Shown here piece after piece: positions 8,901 through 17,959 of a stretch of 28,641 bases of DNA. Positions within the stretch are counted from its first letter, which is position 1. Every line of letters begins with the position of its first letter. A program made the position numbers and the translations under genes. Location of the stretch: positions 1-28,641 of IMG/VR virus record IMGVR_UViG_3300024262_000190; one strand, written 5' to 3'. The DNA comes from a virus. Below the pieces are notes generated by a model. It was not told the DNA's origin. It made no database searches and saw only the letters and a list, made by a program, of their open reading frames with translations.

Positions 8901-9662
8901 GAAAAAATAAACCACAACCCGGAAGAGGGTTGGGAAATAAAAGATAGAAACTATTTTCTTACTGGAAAAGATAGACCTTTAACTTATACACTACCTTCAA
9001 AACACTCGGCACGTTACCCTTTACTGTGGTTCAACGAGCACACTGGAGAACAAAAAGCTATAAGGTATGCTACTAACCAAATGTCTCCATTCGAGATAGA
9101 TCAAAAAGGTGAAGTAACAATGTCTCATATTGTCTTTAGAGATGGTACGTTGCATGTTCCTAAGAGAATGCAGTCATTACAAAAACTTTTATCAATATAT
9201 CATCCCTATAAGGATTCTAGATATGTAGAACATTTACCAATGGCAGAAGCTCAAAATGATTTATTTTATTTAGAGCTAGAAATTGAAGCATTGAACCACG
9301 CTAAAAACATAGGTGTTGACGAAGCTGAAGCTATTCTTAGAGTGGAAAAAGGTTCTGTAGTATCTGAAATGAGTTCTAAAGAAATAAAAAGAGACGTCTT
9401 ATTGTTTGCTAAAAAAGATCCACAATTGTTTCTTGATTTAGCTAAAGATGACAATGTTCTTTTAAGGAATCTTGGTATTAAAGCTGTTGAAGCTGGAATA
9501 ATAAATCTTTCAAGTGACAATAGAGATTTCAAATGGGCAAGCAATGGCCGAAAACTTTTAACAATACCTTTTGAAGAACACCCATACTCAGCGTTAGCTG
9601 CATGGTTCAAAACAGATGAAGGTTTAGAAGTTTATAAAACTATAGAGAAAAAACTCTCTTAA
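8886..9662 (+). CDS. Hypothetical protein of the head module
   Basis: A 258-residue soluble protein with no signal peptide or membrane segment. The N-terminal half is beta-rich (NYFLTGKDRPLTYTLPSKHS, then RYATNQMSPFEID and IVFRDGTLHVPKRMQ). The C-terminal half is helical, including KKDPQLFLDLAKDDN at about 178-192, and closes with HPYSALAAWFKTDEG near residues 232-246. The even, well-ordered composition suggests a conserved protein, but I cannot attach a function. It sits between the capsid gene and the connector genes, so a head-completion, decoration or head-tail joining role is reasonable. It is flanked by hairpins at 8823-8849 and 9674-9705 and so may form its own transcription unit. Confidence 0.75.
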   Translation: MSKTKEKINHNPEEGWEIKDRNYFLTGKDRPLTYTLPSKHSARYPLLWFNEHTGEQKAIRYATNQMSPFEIDQKGEVTMSHIVFRDGTLHVPKRMQSLQKLLSIYHPYKDSRYVEHLPMAEAQNDLFYLELEIEALNHAKNIGVDEAEAILRVEKGSVVSEMSSKEIKRDVLLFAKKDPQLFLDLAKDDNVLLRNLGIKAVEAGIINLSSDNRDFKWASNGRKLLTIPFEEHPYSALAAWFKTDEGLEVYKTIEKKLS

Positions 9663-9673
9663 CCTGTAATACT

Positions 9674-9705
9674 AATATAGGGTCCGTTTATTCGGGCCCA
9701 ATATT
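9674..9705 (+). terminator. Hairpin terminator after the 258-residue protein gene
   Basis: The core arms GGGTCCG (9680-9686) and CGGGCCC (9693-9699) pair with one G-U and a 6-base loop. After one A/A mismatch the stem continues for five A/T pairs, giving arms 9674-9686 and 9693-9705. It lies twelve bases after the stop codon, with no strong T run behind it. Confidence 0.6.
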
Positions 9706-9722
9706 ATAACAAAAATACACAA

Positions 9723-10646
9723 ATGGCAATAAACGTAGATACTGTTTATAAGACAGTTTTATTAATACTTAACCAACAGCAAAGAGGTTATATGACCCCT
9801 GATGAGTTCAACAAAGTTGGATCTCAAGTACAGTTGAATATGTTTGAGAACTACGCTAGTGATCTCAATCAACAATACCGCGTTCCTCAAAACGATACAG
9901 AGTACGCTAATAGAGTTAAGAATATAAACGAAAAAATTGACATTTTTAAAAAGATTGGTTCTGCTAATTACAATACAGCGAACTCTTATTTTACTCTTCC
10001 TTATGCTAGCGCTTTACCTTTTTTCACAGAGAGCGAAGCAAACAACAATACTAACACTTACACGGTAACTGGTTTTACTAGTTTAACTCAAACAAACTTT
10101 GATGTGCAATGGAAAGTAACGGCTGGAGCTACTGAAATATATGATTACACTTTTACAACAACTGGAACTGGTACACAATTTGTATTTACCAGCGTGCCAG
10201 TTGGCGCGATGGTTTTTGAAGCATATTCCATGGATTTTTACAGAATAGGTACTGTTATTTATAACGATGCTACAGAAGTACAAATGATGGATAGAAACGA
10301 GTGGTACTTAATTAAAAGAGCGCCTTTGGTTGCTCCCACTACTTCTCAACCAGCCTGCTTGTATGAAGACCAAAAAATATACGTATACCCTACATCTATA
10401 GTAAATAGTATACAAGTTTCTTATATTAAAAAACCTAGTAATCCTATTTGGGGTTATGTGCCAGGTGCTTTAGGTCAATTTACTTACAACGAAGAAACAT
10501 CTACTCAATTTGAATTACATCCATCAGAGCAAACAGAACTTATATTAAAAATATTAATGTACGCTGGTGTCATTATAGAAGATCCAAGCTTAGTACAGAT
10601 CGCTTCAGAAAAAGTACAAGGTGATGAAATAAATGAAAAAAGCTAA
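9723..10646 (+). CDS. Putative head-tail connector (adaptor/ring) protein
   Basis: A 307-residue protein with helical ends and a beta-rich middle. Residues 1-80 are helical (TVYKTVLLILNQQQRGYMTP, then a region with NEKIDIFKKIG). Residues 100-165 are a Thr/Gly/Phe-rich insertion (YTVTGFTSLTQTNF, TFTTTGTGTQFVF). The C-terminus is helical (TELILKILMYAGVIIEDPSL), as expected for proteins that dock on the portal ring. It begins a pair of genes, only three bases apart, that lead into the nozzle gene, which is the place of T7 gp11-like adaptors or crAss-phage ring proteins. The exact position in the tail cannot be decided from the sequence. Confidence 0.6.
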   Translation: MAINVDTVYKTVLLILNQQQRGYMTPDEFNKVGSQVQLNMFENYASDLNQQYRVPQNDTEYANRVKNINEKIDIFKKIGSANYNTANSYFTLPYASALPFFTESEANNNTNTYTVTGFTSLTQTNFDVQWKVTAGATEIYDYTFTTTGTGTQFVFTSVPVGAMVFEAYSMDFYRIGTVIYNDATEVQMMDRNEWYLIKRAPLVAPTTSQPACLYEDQKIYVYPTSIVNSIQVSYIKKPSNPIWGYVPGALGQFTYNEETSTQFELHPSEQTELILKILMYAGVIIEDPSLVQIASEKVQGDEINEKS

Positions 10647-10649
10647 CAA

Positions 10650-11849
10650 ATGGGATTACTTACAGAAAATAACTTACAATACTACGGAGGAACTCAATTG
10701 TTTACTCAGAACGCTAACACTCGAGATTTTGTTAGCACATTTGATACTACATTAGTATTTACGACAAACGACCCTACTAGTTCTGCTTACTCATTAAACA
10801 ACTGTCAACTGTATCAAAGTGTTGATTTTGGTGTTACATGGACATCTTATAACACTTTAGTTAATCCTCTTTACACTGCTACGTTTAATCAATTAAATAA
10901 TACTATAACTATAGCAGCACCAGGAATACCAACTGGAAACTGGTTTATGATTCAGTTGAAACAGTCTGCAATTGACAATAATTACGGAAGCTACGAATAC
11001 ATAAGTATAAACGATGTTGTTAATAATTATTTAGTCGCTTATGTTGGTGAAGGCAAACTAGTACCTAATGTCAAAAGAACTGATGTTATATTCCATGCTA
11101 AGCGTGGGTTACAAGAATTTAGTTATGATACCTTAAAAAGTATTAAATCTGTAGAACTCAGTATACCTAGCAGCTTATCTTTAATAATACCGCAAGATTA
11201 CGTGAACATAGTTAGATTATCTTGGATAGATCAACTTGGTGTTAAGAGAATAATATACCCTGCTAACAACCTAACCACGGCGCCATACTCAGCCTTATCA
11301 CAAGATCAAGCTGGTTTTCCTATACAAGATGCTAATTCTAATAATATAGAAGTTCCGCCAACAACAATAGAAAGATGGAACAAAGCAGACACTAGAAATA
11401 TAACAGGTAACTTTGGGTCAAACTCTGCTTACAATACAGAGGCTTGGTTAGATGGATACCCTATGCTATGGCAAGGAGCTGTTGGGGAAAGATACGGTTT
11501 AAACCCATCAACATCTCAAACAAATGGTTGGTATGTTATAGATGAAAGAAGAGGTGCTTTTAACTTTTCAAGTGATTTAGCTGGAAAACTAATAGTACTA
11601 GAATATATATCAGATGGACTGGCTATTGATTTAGATACTAAAGTACCTAAAATGGCAGAAGACGCGATGTACGCGCATATAAATCATTCTATACTGGCTA
11701 GTAGAATAAATCAACCAGAGTATATTGTACAAAGATACAAGAAAGAAAGAAGTGCTAAACTAAGAAATGCTAAGATAAGATTATCTAACATAAAACTTGA
11801 TCAAATAGTTCAAGTAATGAGAGGTAAATCTAAGTGGATTAAAAATTAA
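10650..11849 (+). CDS. Virion structural protein, putative tail ring/adaptor with Asp-box insertion
   Basis: A 399-residue protein. The region from about residue 115 to 200 (SINDVVNNYLVAYVGEGKL, TDVIFHAKRGLQEFSYDTL, IPQDYVNIVRLSWID) has the look of a structural protein that often precedes the nozzle gene in marine phages; this is from memory of the family. The N-terminal 100 residues form a beta-rich insertion with one Asp-box, SVDFGVTW, at residues 57-64 (pattern SxDxGxTW, seen in bladed beta proteins). The C-terminal part is helical and basic (IVQRYKKERSAKLRNAKIRL), fit for contact with DNA or the portal. It lies three bases after the connector gene and three before the nozzle gene, so the three are likely one translational unit. 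Confidence 0.6.
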   Translation: MGLLTENNLQYYGGTQLFTQNANTRDFVSTFDTTLVFTTNDPTSSAYSLNNCQLYQSVDFGVTWTSYNTLVNPLYTATFNQLNNTITIAAPGIPTGNWFMIQLKQSAIDNNYGSYEYISINDVVNNYLVAYVGEGKLVPNVKRTDVIFHAKRGLQEFSYDTLKSIKSVELSIPSSLSLIIPQDYVNIVRLSWIDQLGVKRIIYPANNLTTAPYSALSQDQAGFPIQDANSNNIEVPPTTIERWNKADTRNITGNFGSNSAYNTEAWLDGYPMLWQGAVGERYGLNPSTSQTNGWYVIDERRGAFNFSSDLAGKLIVLEYISDGLAIDLDTKVPKMAEDAMYAHINHSILASRINQPEYIVQRYKKERSAKLRNAKIRLSNIKLDQIVQVMRGKSKWIKN

Positions 11850-11852
11850 TAC

Positions 11853-14800
11853 ATGGCAGAAATAAAAAATACCTTTTTAAAAGGTAAAATGAACCAAGAT
11901 TTAGACGCTAGACTTGTTCCTAATGGAGAGTATAGAGAAGCAACAAACTTACAAATAAGTAGATCAGAAGGGTCGACTGTTGGTGAGTTTGAAAACATTT
12001 TAGGTGATCTAGTTGTTGCGTCTACTGGTGATGCTACTATAAAAATTATAGGTTATTTTTCTGACACGGCAAATAATATTATATATTTTTTTGCTACAGA
12101 TCATTATTCCAACTCGTCCCCTGTATTAAGAGCAAGTGCCACAGAAAACTGTAGAATATACTCTTACAACATTGACACTAACGCTTTAATTCTTTTAGTA
12201 GATGGTTACTGGTTAAACTTAAACCAAGCGTATCCAATTTATGGTATTAATTTAGTTGAAGATCTATTATTCTGGACAGATAACTTAAATCAACCTAGAA
12301 AAATAAACGTAACTACAGCTAACCCAACTCCTTTAGTAACCCCAACTTATTACTTCAACGAAGACCAAGTATCCGTAGCAAAATATTACCCATATCAACC
12401 AATTGTTGTTATGGAAAGATTTGCGTTTACGATAGATGGTGCTAGTTCAACTGACACTATTACTCTTGATCTACTGACTACAGATATTCAGGTTGGAGAC
12501 ATTGTTACAGACGCGGTAAAAACAGGGACCATAGTAATTGATTCTTTAGTAACGGTTATACAAATAAAAAGTAGCTATGTTGTTAAGTTATCAAAAGCTA
12601 TAACAGTTACGGATGGATTTAGAATAGATTTCAGTAGACCTTCTATGGAAAATCAAGCTAACCCATATGTTAGTGATTATAGTTTAATAGAGAGTTACGC
12701 CGTTTCAGGAGGTACTGTAGGTGCTAGCATAACAATATCCACAAGTTTATTAAACTCTACTCCAACCATAGGCATGTATGTAACATGTCCCGATTCTGCT
12801 GCTAAAATAGGTAGTAGTGGCGTTGGCGCTACGCCAGATAACACAGGTGTTATAACCTCTGTAACCATCAGTGGTACAGACACCTTGATAACGCTAGACG
12901 TAACAAACACTCTTTCCGCTTCAACTCCATATCCAGATATAGTAATAGGCACAAACCCTAACTATGACGCTTCATGGAAGGGAGATCCAGATCTTTTAAA
13001 ACAAAAATATATAAGGTTTAGTTATAGAATTAAATTTGTTGACAACGAGTACTCTTTAATGGCTCCATTTAGCCAAATATTATTTATACCTGAACAATAC
13101 GGAGAATTTGGTAAAGGTATAAACACCCAGTTAGAAGACATGAACAGCGCTTATAAAAGCACTATAGTTTCTTGGATGCAAAACAACGTTGATAGTATAA
13201 TACTACGCATGCCTATTCCTAAGGTTATAAACGCGGGTCAAAGTTTAATAACGCCAACGAACGCTACTGAATTAATAAATTGTCTTCACATAAAATCTAT
13301 AGATGTTCTGTATAAAGAATCTAATTCTTTAGCGGTAAAAGTCCTTGACACGGTTCAGGTATCAAGTTCAACTATTTTTACTAGTATATTGTACGATGAT
13401 TTAGTTAACTTTAATACAGTAAAGTTTATAGACTATAATTACGAGTCTAGCAAGCCTTATAAAACTCTTCCAGAAAACCAAACCGTTAGAGTGTATGATA
13501 AAGTACCCGTGCAAGCCTTGTCTCAAGAGGTTATTGGAAACAGAGTTGTTTATGGCAACTATGTAGACAAACACACTAGTCCTTTAGCGGCTAATTATGG
13601 GGTTGTTATTGCCGATAAATCAGTAGTATATGACAACTACACTCAATTCCCTAACAGTTCTTTAAAAGAAAATAGAACATATCAAGTAGGTTTAATTTTG
13701 TCAGACAGGTACGGTAGACAATCAAATGTTATTTTGTCAACAAATGACGATAATCCTGATCAACCTGGCTCTACTATATTTTCACCTTACAAAAAATATT
13801 TAAGCAACGACGTGTTTAATTGGCTCGGCGATGCGTTAAGAATTACGTTTAACGCGGCTATACCTGTAGGCGATGGCTCTATGAGTAGTGGTCCTGGTGA
13901 ATTTACCACAGTAAACCCATTAGGTTGGTTTTCCTATAAAACTGTAGTCAAGCAGCAAGAGCAAGATTATTACAATGTTTATTTGCCTGGTTTTGTAAAT
14001 GGGTATCCGGTAACGCAAGACTTAGAGCAAAATCAAACTGTTTTCACCACTTTAACCGGCGACAACGTAAACAAAGTGCCTAGAGATCTAACAGAGGTTA
14101 CTGGCCAACAAACTCAATTTAATAGTAGTGTTAGACTATTTGGTAGAGTAAACAATCCAGACATAAACAACAAACAAACAGGAACCCCTATCATACCTTA
14201 CACAGATCATCAACTACCTTGGAACCAACAATACTACCCAGGTATAAGTTCTGAATTTGTAAGAAACATAACAACAACACAAGACGGTGAAATTCAAACG
14301 TCTCCTTTCAAAGGCGGAATACCTGAAGCTGATTTTAGTAACTCAGTTGGATCAATTCCTTGGGGTACAACCCCTGGTGGAGTTGGTAATGATGAAATGG
14401 AGCCGCTATACATCGGGGATGCAAATCCTTATTATGCAGAATTAAGTGTTGGGCAAAGAGTACTAGAAACAAATAATTTAGACGCGGTTAATGCTTCTAG
14501 AAATAGAAGTAACCAATTGGGTGCTATATGTACCGTTAATGCTGCTGGCTCTAGTGGTAACATAATAACTATGCAACCGTTTTTAACTGTATCTGAGACT
14601 AATCCTACTGTTTCTTTGCTAGATATATTTTGGGAAACATCTTCAACAGGTAGTCTTGTAGATTTAAATTCTACTATCAATGCCCAATACGAAGGATTAG
14701 TTACAACAACAGACACAGCGTTGTCTTTCTTTGAATCTGCAGAACCCGAAACACCTGTTGATGCTAGTTTTAGCTTTTTAGACGGTGGTGGAACTCCTAG

Positions 14801-16133
14801 AACTCCAACGTCGGCTGTTATAACAACTATATTAGACAATCAAGGAAACTCTGTAGATACTGATACATTTGAATTAAGAAATAATGGTAATGGTACTTAT
14901 GGTTTATATACTGGTGACTTGTTGACCACAGGTTTAGACGCTTATTTTTGGTATGGAACCACGTCACCTCAAGTAAACAATTATAATATTACATTCACAA
15001 CAGTATTTACCGCTGGAAACACTATAACATACACAAACACTATATCTACAATGAACGTGTTAGTCAAAAATGTTACACCTTCTACTTTAGTAGGAAATCA
15101 GTGTCCTATAACATTAAGCGGAACTGATGCTCCTTCTGTAAACGATACCACTATATTCAACTTTATAACAGGTCAAGCTGTTGGAGATCCACCGGTGGCC
15201 AATTATGGTAAGTGGGTTAACGGATCTGCAGATGTTACTAACTACCAACAAGAGTTGATTTTTAGCATTATATCTCAAACTGATACTAGTGGGGCTATAA
15301 ATATTTTTGAATTTACTACTCCATCAAATGGTATTTTAACCGTAAGGTCAAGCACCACTTTAGTTACTGGGGAAACTTATACTATTAATGTAGGTGTCAC
15401 TGACAACAATGGGGTAGTGACTGGGGTTTCTCCTTATACTGGTATACAAGGAAATTGTTCAATATCATTTACTGTTGGTGCTCAACATATAAATAGAGCC
15501 CCTTGTAACGGACCAGTTTTACCTCAAGCAAATATTGGTTGTGGTAACTACAGACAAATATGGGCTTTTGTAAATAGCGCATCTGAAGCAGGGACTACTG
15601 GTGGTTTAGGAGCTTATCCTTCAACAGGTATACCTACTATATTTTATGGTACTTCAAATAGTTATACTTATTACAATGTCGCTAACAAGTACAGCGGAAC
15701 TATAGCAGGTACTACTACTAATGGTGGTTTAAACTCTGGCGCTAGTTTATACATAACGCCCACATTGAGATTTACAAACCCTGGCGCTATATCACAGAAA
15801 AATGGTAATATATACTATACTATACAACACAGGACTAACGCGCAATCCTCATGGACTCAAGCTGTTTATTACAAAATACAACAAGGTACTGGGACAATTG
15901 TTACTACTACTGGAACTGTTGGAACAGCAAACTATTTATCTGGAGAATACTTAAGTGGTGGAGCTACTGATTACAAAACCAAATATTGGTTTGATGTTAC
16001 GGGAGAATATAGAGTATTGACAAGTTATCTCCAAGGACAAATATGTAGTAGTGCACAGTCTTCTACAGCCACTTTCTTTCCAGACTTTGGGGATGGGGAA
16101 TATGATTTCCAATGTTCTTTAGGTCCATTGTAA
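11853..16133 (+). CDS. Tail nozzle/stabilisation protein, N-terminal part, with Ig-like C-terminal extension
   Basis: A 1426-residue protein. Its opening (KGKMNQDLDARLVPNGEYRE, residues 10-29, then EFENILGDL) is a hallmark of phage nozzle/DNA-stabilisation proteins that plug the portal exit. Later signatures are GLILSDRYGRQSNV near residue 613 and GWFSYKTVVKQQEQDYYNVY near residue 691. Up to about residue 800 the chain reads as beta strands of a propeller-like body. From about 950 to 1426 it becomes Thr/Ser/Gly/Asn-rich repeats of short strands resembling Ig-like or fibronectin-like domains, with a few Cys (for example GNCSISFTVG). Such domains are thought to bind carbohydrates or host surfaces. 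The usual C-terminal half of the nozzle appears as the next gene. Confidence 0.72.
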   Translation: MAEIKNTFLKGKMNQDLDARLVPNGEYREATNLQISRSEGSTVGEFENILGDLVVASTGDATIKIIGYFSDTANNIIYFFATDHYSNSSPVLRASATENCRIYSYNIDTNALILLVDGYWLNLNQAYPIYGINLVEDLLFWTDNLNQPRKINVTTANPTPLVTPTYYFNEDQVSVAKYYPYQPIVVMERFAFTIDGASSTDTITLDLLTTDIQVGDIVTDAVKTGTIVIDSLVTVIQIKSSYVVKLSKAITVTDGFRIDFSRPSMENQANPYVSDYSLIESYAVSGGTVGASITISTSLLNSTPTIGMYVTCPDSAAKIGSSGVGATPDNTGVITSVTISGTDTLITLDVTNTLSASTPYPDIVIGTNPNYDASWKGDPDLLKQKYIRFSYRIKFVDNEYSLMAPFSQILFIPEQYGEFGKGINTQLEDMNSAYKSTIVSWMQNNVDSIILRMPIPKVINAGQSLITPTNATELINCLHIKSIDVLYKESNSLAVKVLDTVQVSSSTIFTSILYDDLVNFNTVKFIDYNYESSKPYKTLPENQTVRVYDKVPVQALSQEVIGNRVVYGNYVDKHTSPLAANYGVVIADKSVVYDNYTQFPNSSLKENRTYQVGLILSDRYGRQSNVILSTNDDNPDQPGSTIFSPYKKYLSNDVFNWLGDALRITFNAAIPVGDGSMSSGPGEFTTVNPLGWFSYKTVVKQQEQDYYNVYLPGFVNGYPVTQDLEQNQTVFTTLTGDNVNKVPRDLTEVTGQQTQFNSSVRLFGRVNNPDINNKQTGTPIIPYTDHQLPWNQQYYPGISSEFVRNITTTQDGEIQTSPFKGGIPEADFSNSVGSIPWGTTPGGVGNDEMEPLYIGDANPYYAELSVGQRVLETNNLDAVNASRNRSNQLGAICTVNAAGSSGNIITMQPFLTVSETNPTVSLLDIFWETSSTGSLVDLNSTINAQYEGLVTTTDTALSFFESAEPETPVDASFSFLDGGGTPRTPTSAVITTILDNQGNSVDTDTFELRNNGNGTYGLYTGDLLTTGLDAYFWYGTTSPQVNNYNITFTTVFTAGNTITYTNTISTMNVLVKNVTPSTLVGNQCPITLSGTDAPSVNDTTIFNFITGQAVGDPPVANYGKWVNGSADVTNYQQELIFSIISQTDTSGAINIFEFTTPSNGILTVRSSTTLVTGETYTINVGVTDNNGVVTGVSPYTGIQGNCSISFTVGAQHINRAPCNGPVLPQANIGCGNYRQIWAFVNSASEAGTTGGLGAYPSTGIPTIFYGTSNSYTYYNVANKYSGTIAGTTTNGGLNSGASLYITPTLRFTNPGAISQKNGNIYYTIQHRTNAQSSWTQAVYYKIQQGTGTIVTTTGTVGTANYLSGEYLSGGATDYKTKYWFDVTGEYRVLTSYLQGQICSSAQSSTATFFPDFGDGEYDFQCSLGPL

Positions 16134-16164
16134 AAATCAAGTAAAAACAAGTAATAATTAATAT

Positions 16165-17541
16165 ATGGCAATCACTATTGAATTAAGTTATTTTAATACC
16201 TTCGCGTTGAAGAGATTAGCTAGCACAGCAGTGCCTCAAATAGCTGATCTTAATGAAGATTGGTTTATTGAAGAAGCAAGAATAAAAGGTGGTTACAACA
16301 ACACTACTGTTGACTTCGGTGTTAAAGCTTATTTAGTGGAAGACGAAGCTAACTCTGTTAGAAGAACTAATTCTCTTATATATTCTGGAGTGTTTAACTC
16401 TAGGACAGGTATAAACCAAACAAATCAATTTAGCGTTGCTGAAGAAATAACTAGATCTGTAGATCCAGTTGGTGGATCAATACAAAAACTACATTCTGAA
16501 GACACAAATCTTATAGTGTTTCAAGAAAAGAAAGTTAATAGAGCGTTGATAGATAAAGACGCTATATACACAGCTGAAGGTTCAGCCGTGACAACATCTG
16601 CTAGATTAGTTATAGGACAAATAACTCCTTACGCTGGTAACTGGGGTATTGGTACAAATCCAGAATCATTTGCTGTATATGGTTATAGAAAATATTTTGT
16701 AGATAGAAATAGAAATGCAGTATTAAGATTATCTCAAGATGGTATTACGGAAATTTCTAACTATGGAATGATGGATTACTTTAGAGATAAACTATCTGTT
16801 ATAACAAACACCGGTACTATAACTGGTGGATGGGATATGCATAATCAAAATTACATTGTAAGTATGATTCCTTATTATGGCGCTATTGGTGACGATCCAA
16901 ATAACTATGAAACATTATGTTTTGACGAAAGAAGCCTAGGTTGGACTACAAAATATACTTACTATCCTAGTTTTATAACTAGTTTAAAAGGAAACACGTA
17001 TACAAGTTTTGACGGAAAATGGTTTCAATCCTACGTAACTAATCAACCAAGAAATTCTTTCCATGGTCGCGTAGCTTCACCAAGCACTGTTAAGTTTGTT
17101 CTAAATCCTGCGCCAGATAAAATGAAAAACTTTAATACAATAAGTTACGAAGGCACTAACGGATGGGAAGTAACATCAGTGGTGAGTGACGAAACTGGTT
17201 GGACTGAAAACAGTCCCGCGTTTGTATCAGACACGGCTTCCACTATATGGAGCTATAATCAGGGCCAATATCAAGAAGGAGGAGTTACTCAATATGCAGG
17301 TTTTGCTAGAAAACAAAACAATTATGTTGCTGCTATAAAAAATAGTACACCAGCACAGACCGGTGAGGTTGTTTTTGGTAATTCACTTATGGGTATAAAA
17401 GGTTATAATGTAGTAGTTACAATGCAAACAGACACAACAAGATCTATAACAGCTAATGGTCAAACACAGCAGTTAACTGCTACAGACGCAAACGGATTAA
17501 AAGAATTGTTCTCCGTTGGTAGTACTTTTTCATTACAATAA
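16165..17541 (+). CDS. Tail nozzle/stabilisation protein, C-terminal part
   Basis: A 458-residue beta-rich protein. The stretch from residue 165 to about 205 (NPESFAVYGYRKYFVDRNRN, then AVLRLSQDGITEISNYGM) matches the conserved core of phage stabilisation/nozzle beta-propellers, in which the body and this core usually belong to one chain. Other propeller-like repeats are ETLCFDERSLGWTTKYTY near 250 and TYTSFDGKWFQSYV near 277. The C-terminus (ITANGQTQQLTATDANGLKE) is a compact sandwich-like tail. It follows the 1426-residue protein after 31 bases and has its own start codon behind an AT tract. It probably assembles with that protein at the tail tip. A separate tail hub is an alternative. Confidence 0.68.
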   Translation: MAITIELSYFNTFALKRLASTAVPQIADLNEDWFIEEARIKGGYNNTTVDFGVKAYLVEDEANSVRRTNSLIYSGVFNSRTGINQTNQFSVAEEITRSVDPVGGSIQKLHSEDTNLIVFQEKKVNRALIDKDAIYTAEGSAVTTSARLVIGQITPYAGNWGIGTNPESFAVYGYRKYFVDRNRNAVLRLSQDGITEISNYGMMDYFRDKLSVITNTGTITGGWDMHNQNYIVSMIPYYGAIGDDPNNYETLCFDERSLGWTTKYTYYPSFITSLKGNTYTSFDGKWFQSYVTNQPRNSFHGRVASPSTVKFVLNPAPDKMKNFNTISYEGTNGWEVTSVVSDETGWTENSPAFVSDTASTIWSYNQGQYQEGGVTQYAGFARKQNNYVAAIKNSTPAQTGEVVFGNSLMGIKGYNVVVTMQTDTTRSITANGQTQQLTATDANGLKELFSVGSTFSLQ

Positions 17542-17547
17542 AATTAT

Positions 17548-17958
17548 ATGGAATTAAATATTAGAAAATTAGAAGAAAGCGATTGGGACACTTTAGTGTC
17601 TTGGTGGTTAAAGTGGCGTTACTGGAAAGTAGCCCCACCAAAAGATTTTTTACCAGACAATGGAACTGGTGGGTTTATGGTTGAGAAAAACAACAAACCT
17701 ATAGTTTCAGGCTTTATGTATTTTACTAATTCTAAGGGCGTGTTATTGGAATGGATAGTATCTAATCCAGATTACAAAGATGATGACAGAAAAGAAGCGC
17801 TAGAGCTCTTAATATCAACAGCAGAAGACTTTATAAAGCAAGCTGGTAAGTCTTATATATTTAGCATTGGTAGAAATGCTAGTTTAATAGAAACTCACAA
17901 GAAATTAGGTTATTCAGTAGATGAAAAACCTTCTTACGAAATAATAAAAACAATTTAA
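17548..17958 (+). CDS. GNAT-family N-acetyltransferase-like protein
   Basis: A 136-residue protein with the size and order of secondary structure of a GNAT acyltransferase. It starts LNIRKLEESDWDTLVSWW (strand then helix), passes through a GGFMVEKNNKPIVSGFMYF hairpin, then a LLEWIVSNPDYKDDDRKEAL stretch where acetyl-CoA would bind, and finishes with SYIFSIGRNASLIETHKKLG, a typical late helix ending in an aromatic strand. The usual R/Q-x-x-G-x-G/A loop is degenerate here (DDDRKEA), so catalytic activity is not assured. It is tucked between nozzle and internal protein genes, six bases after one and one base before the other, so it is translated with virion proteins and may modify one of them or be packaged. 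Confidence 0.65.
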   Translation: MELNIRKLEESDWDTLVSWWLKWRYWKVAPPKDFLPDNGTGGFMVEKNNKPIVSGFMYFTNSKGVLLEWIVSNPDYKDDDRKEALELLISTAEDFIKQAGKSYIFSIGRNASLIETHKKLGYSVDEKPSYEIIKTI

Positions 17959-17959
17959 T

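Noticed and set aside
11709-11721. 13 bases (AATCAACCAGAGT) also found in the 34-base repeat
   Set aside because: Thirteen bases in AT-rich coding DNA with the same N-Q-P-E codons can arise by chance; no longer match extends from it.
14432-14839. 135-codon minus-strand frame inside the nozzle gene
   Set aside because: A shadow of a Thr/Ser/Val-rich coding region; no independent signal.
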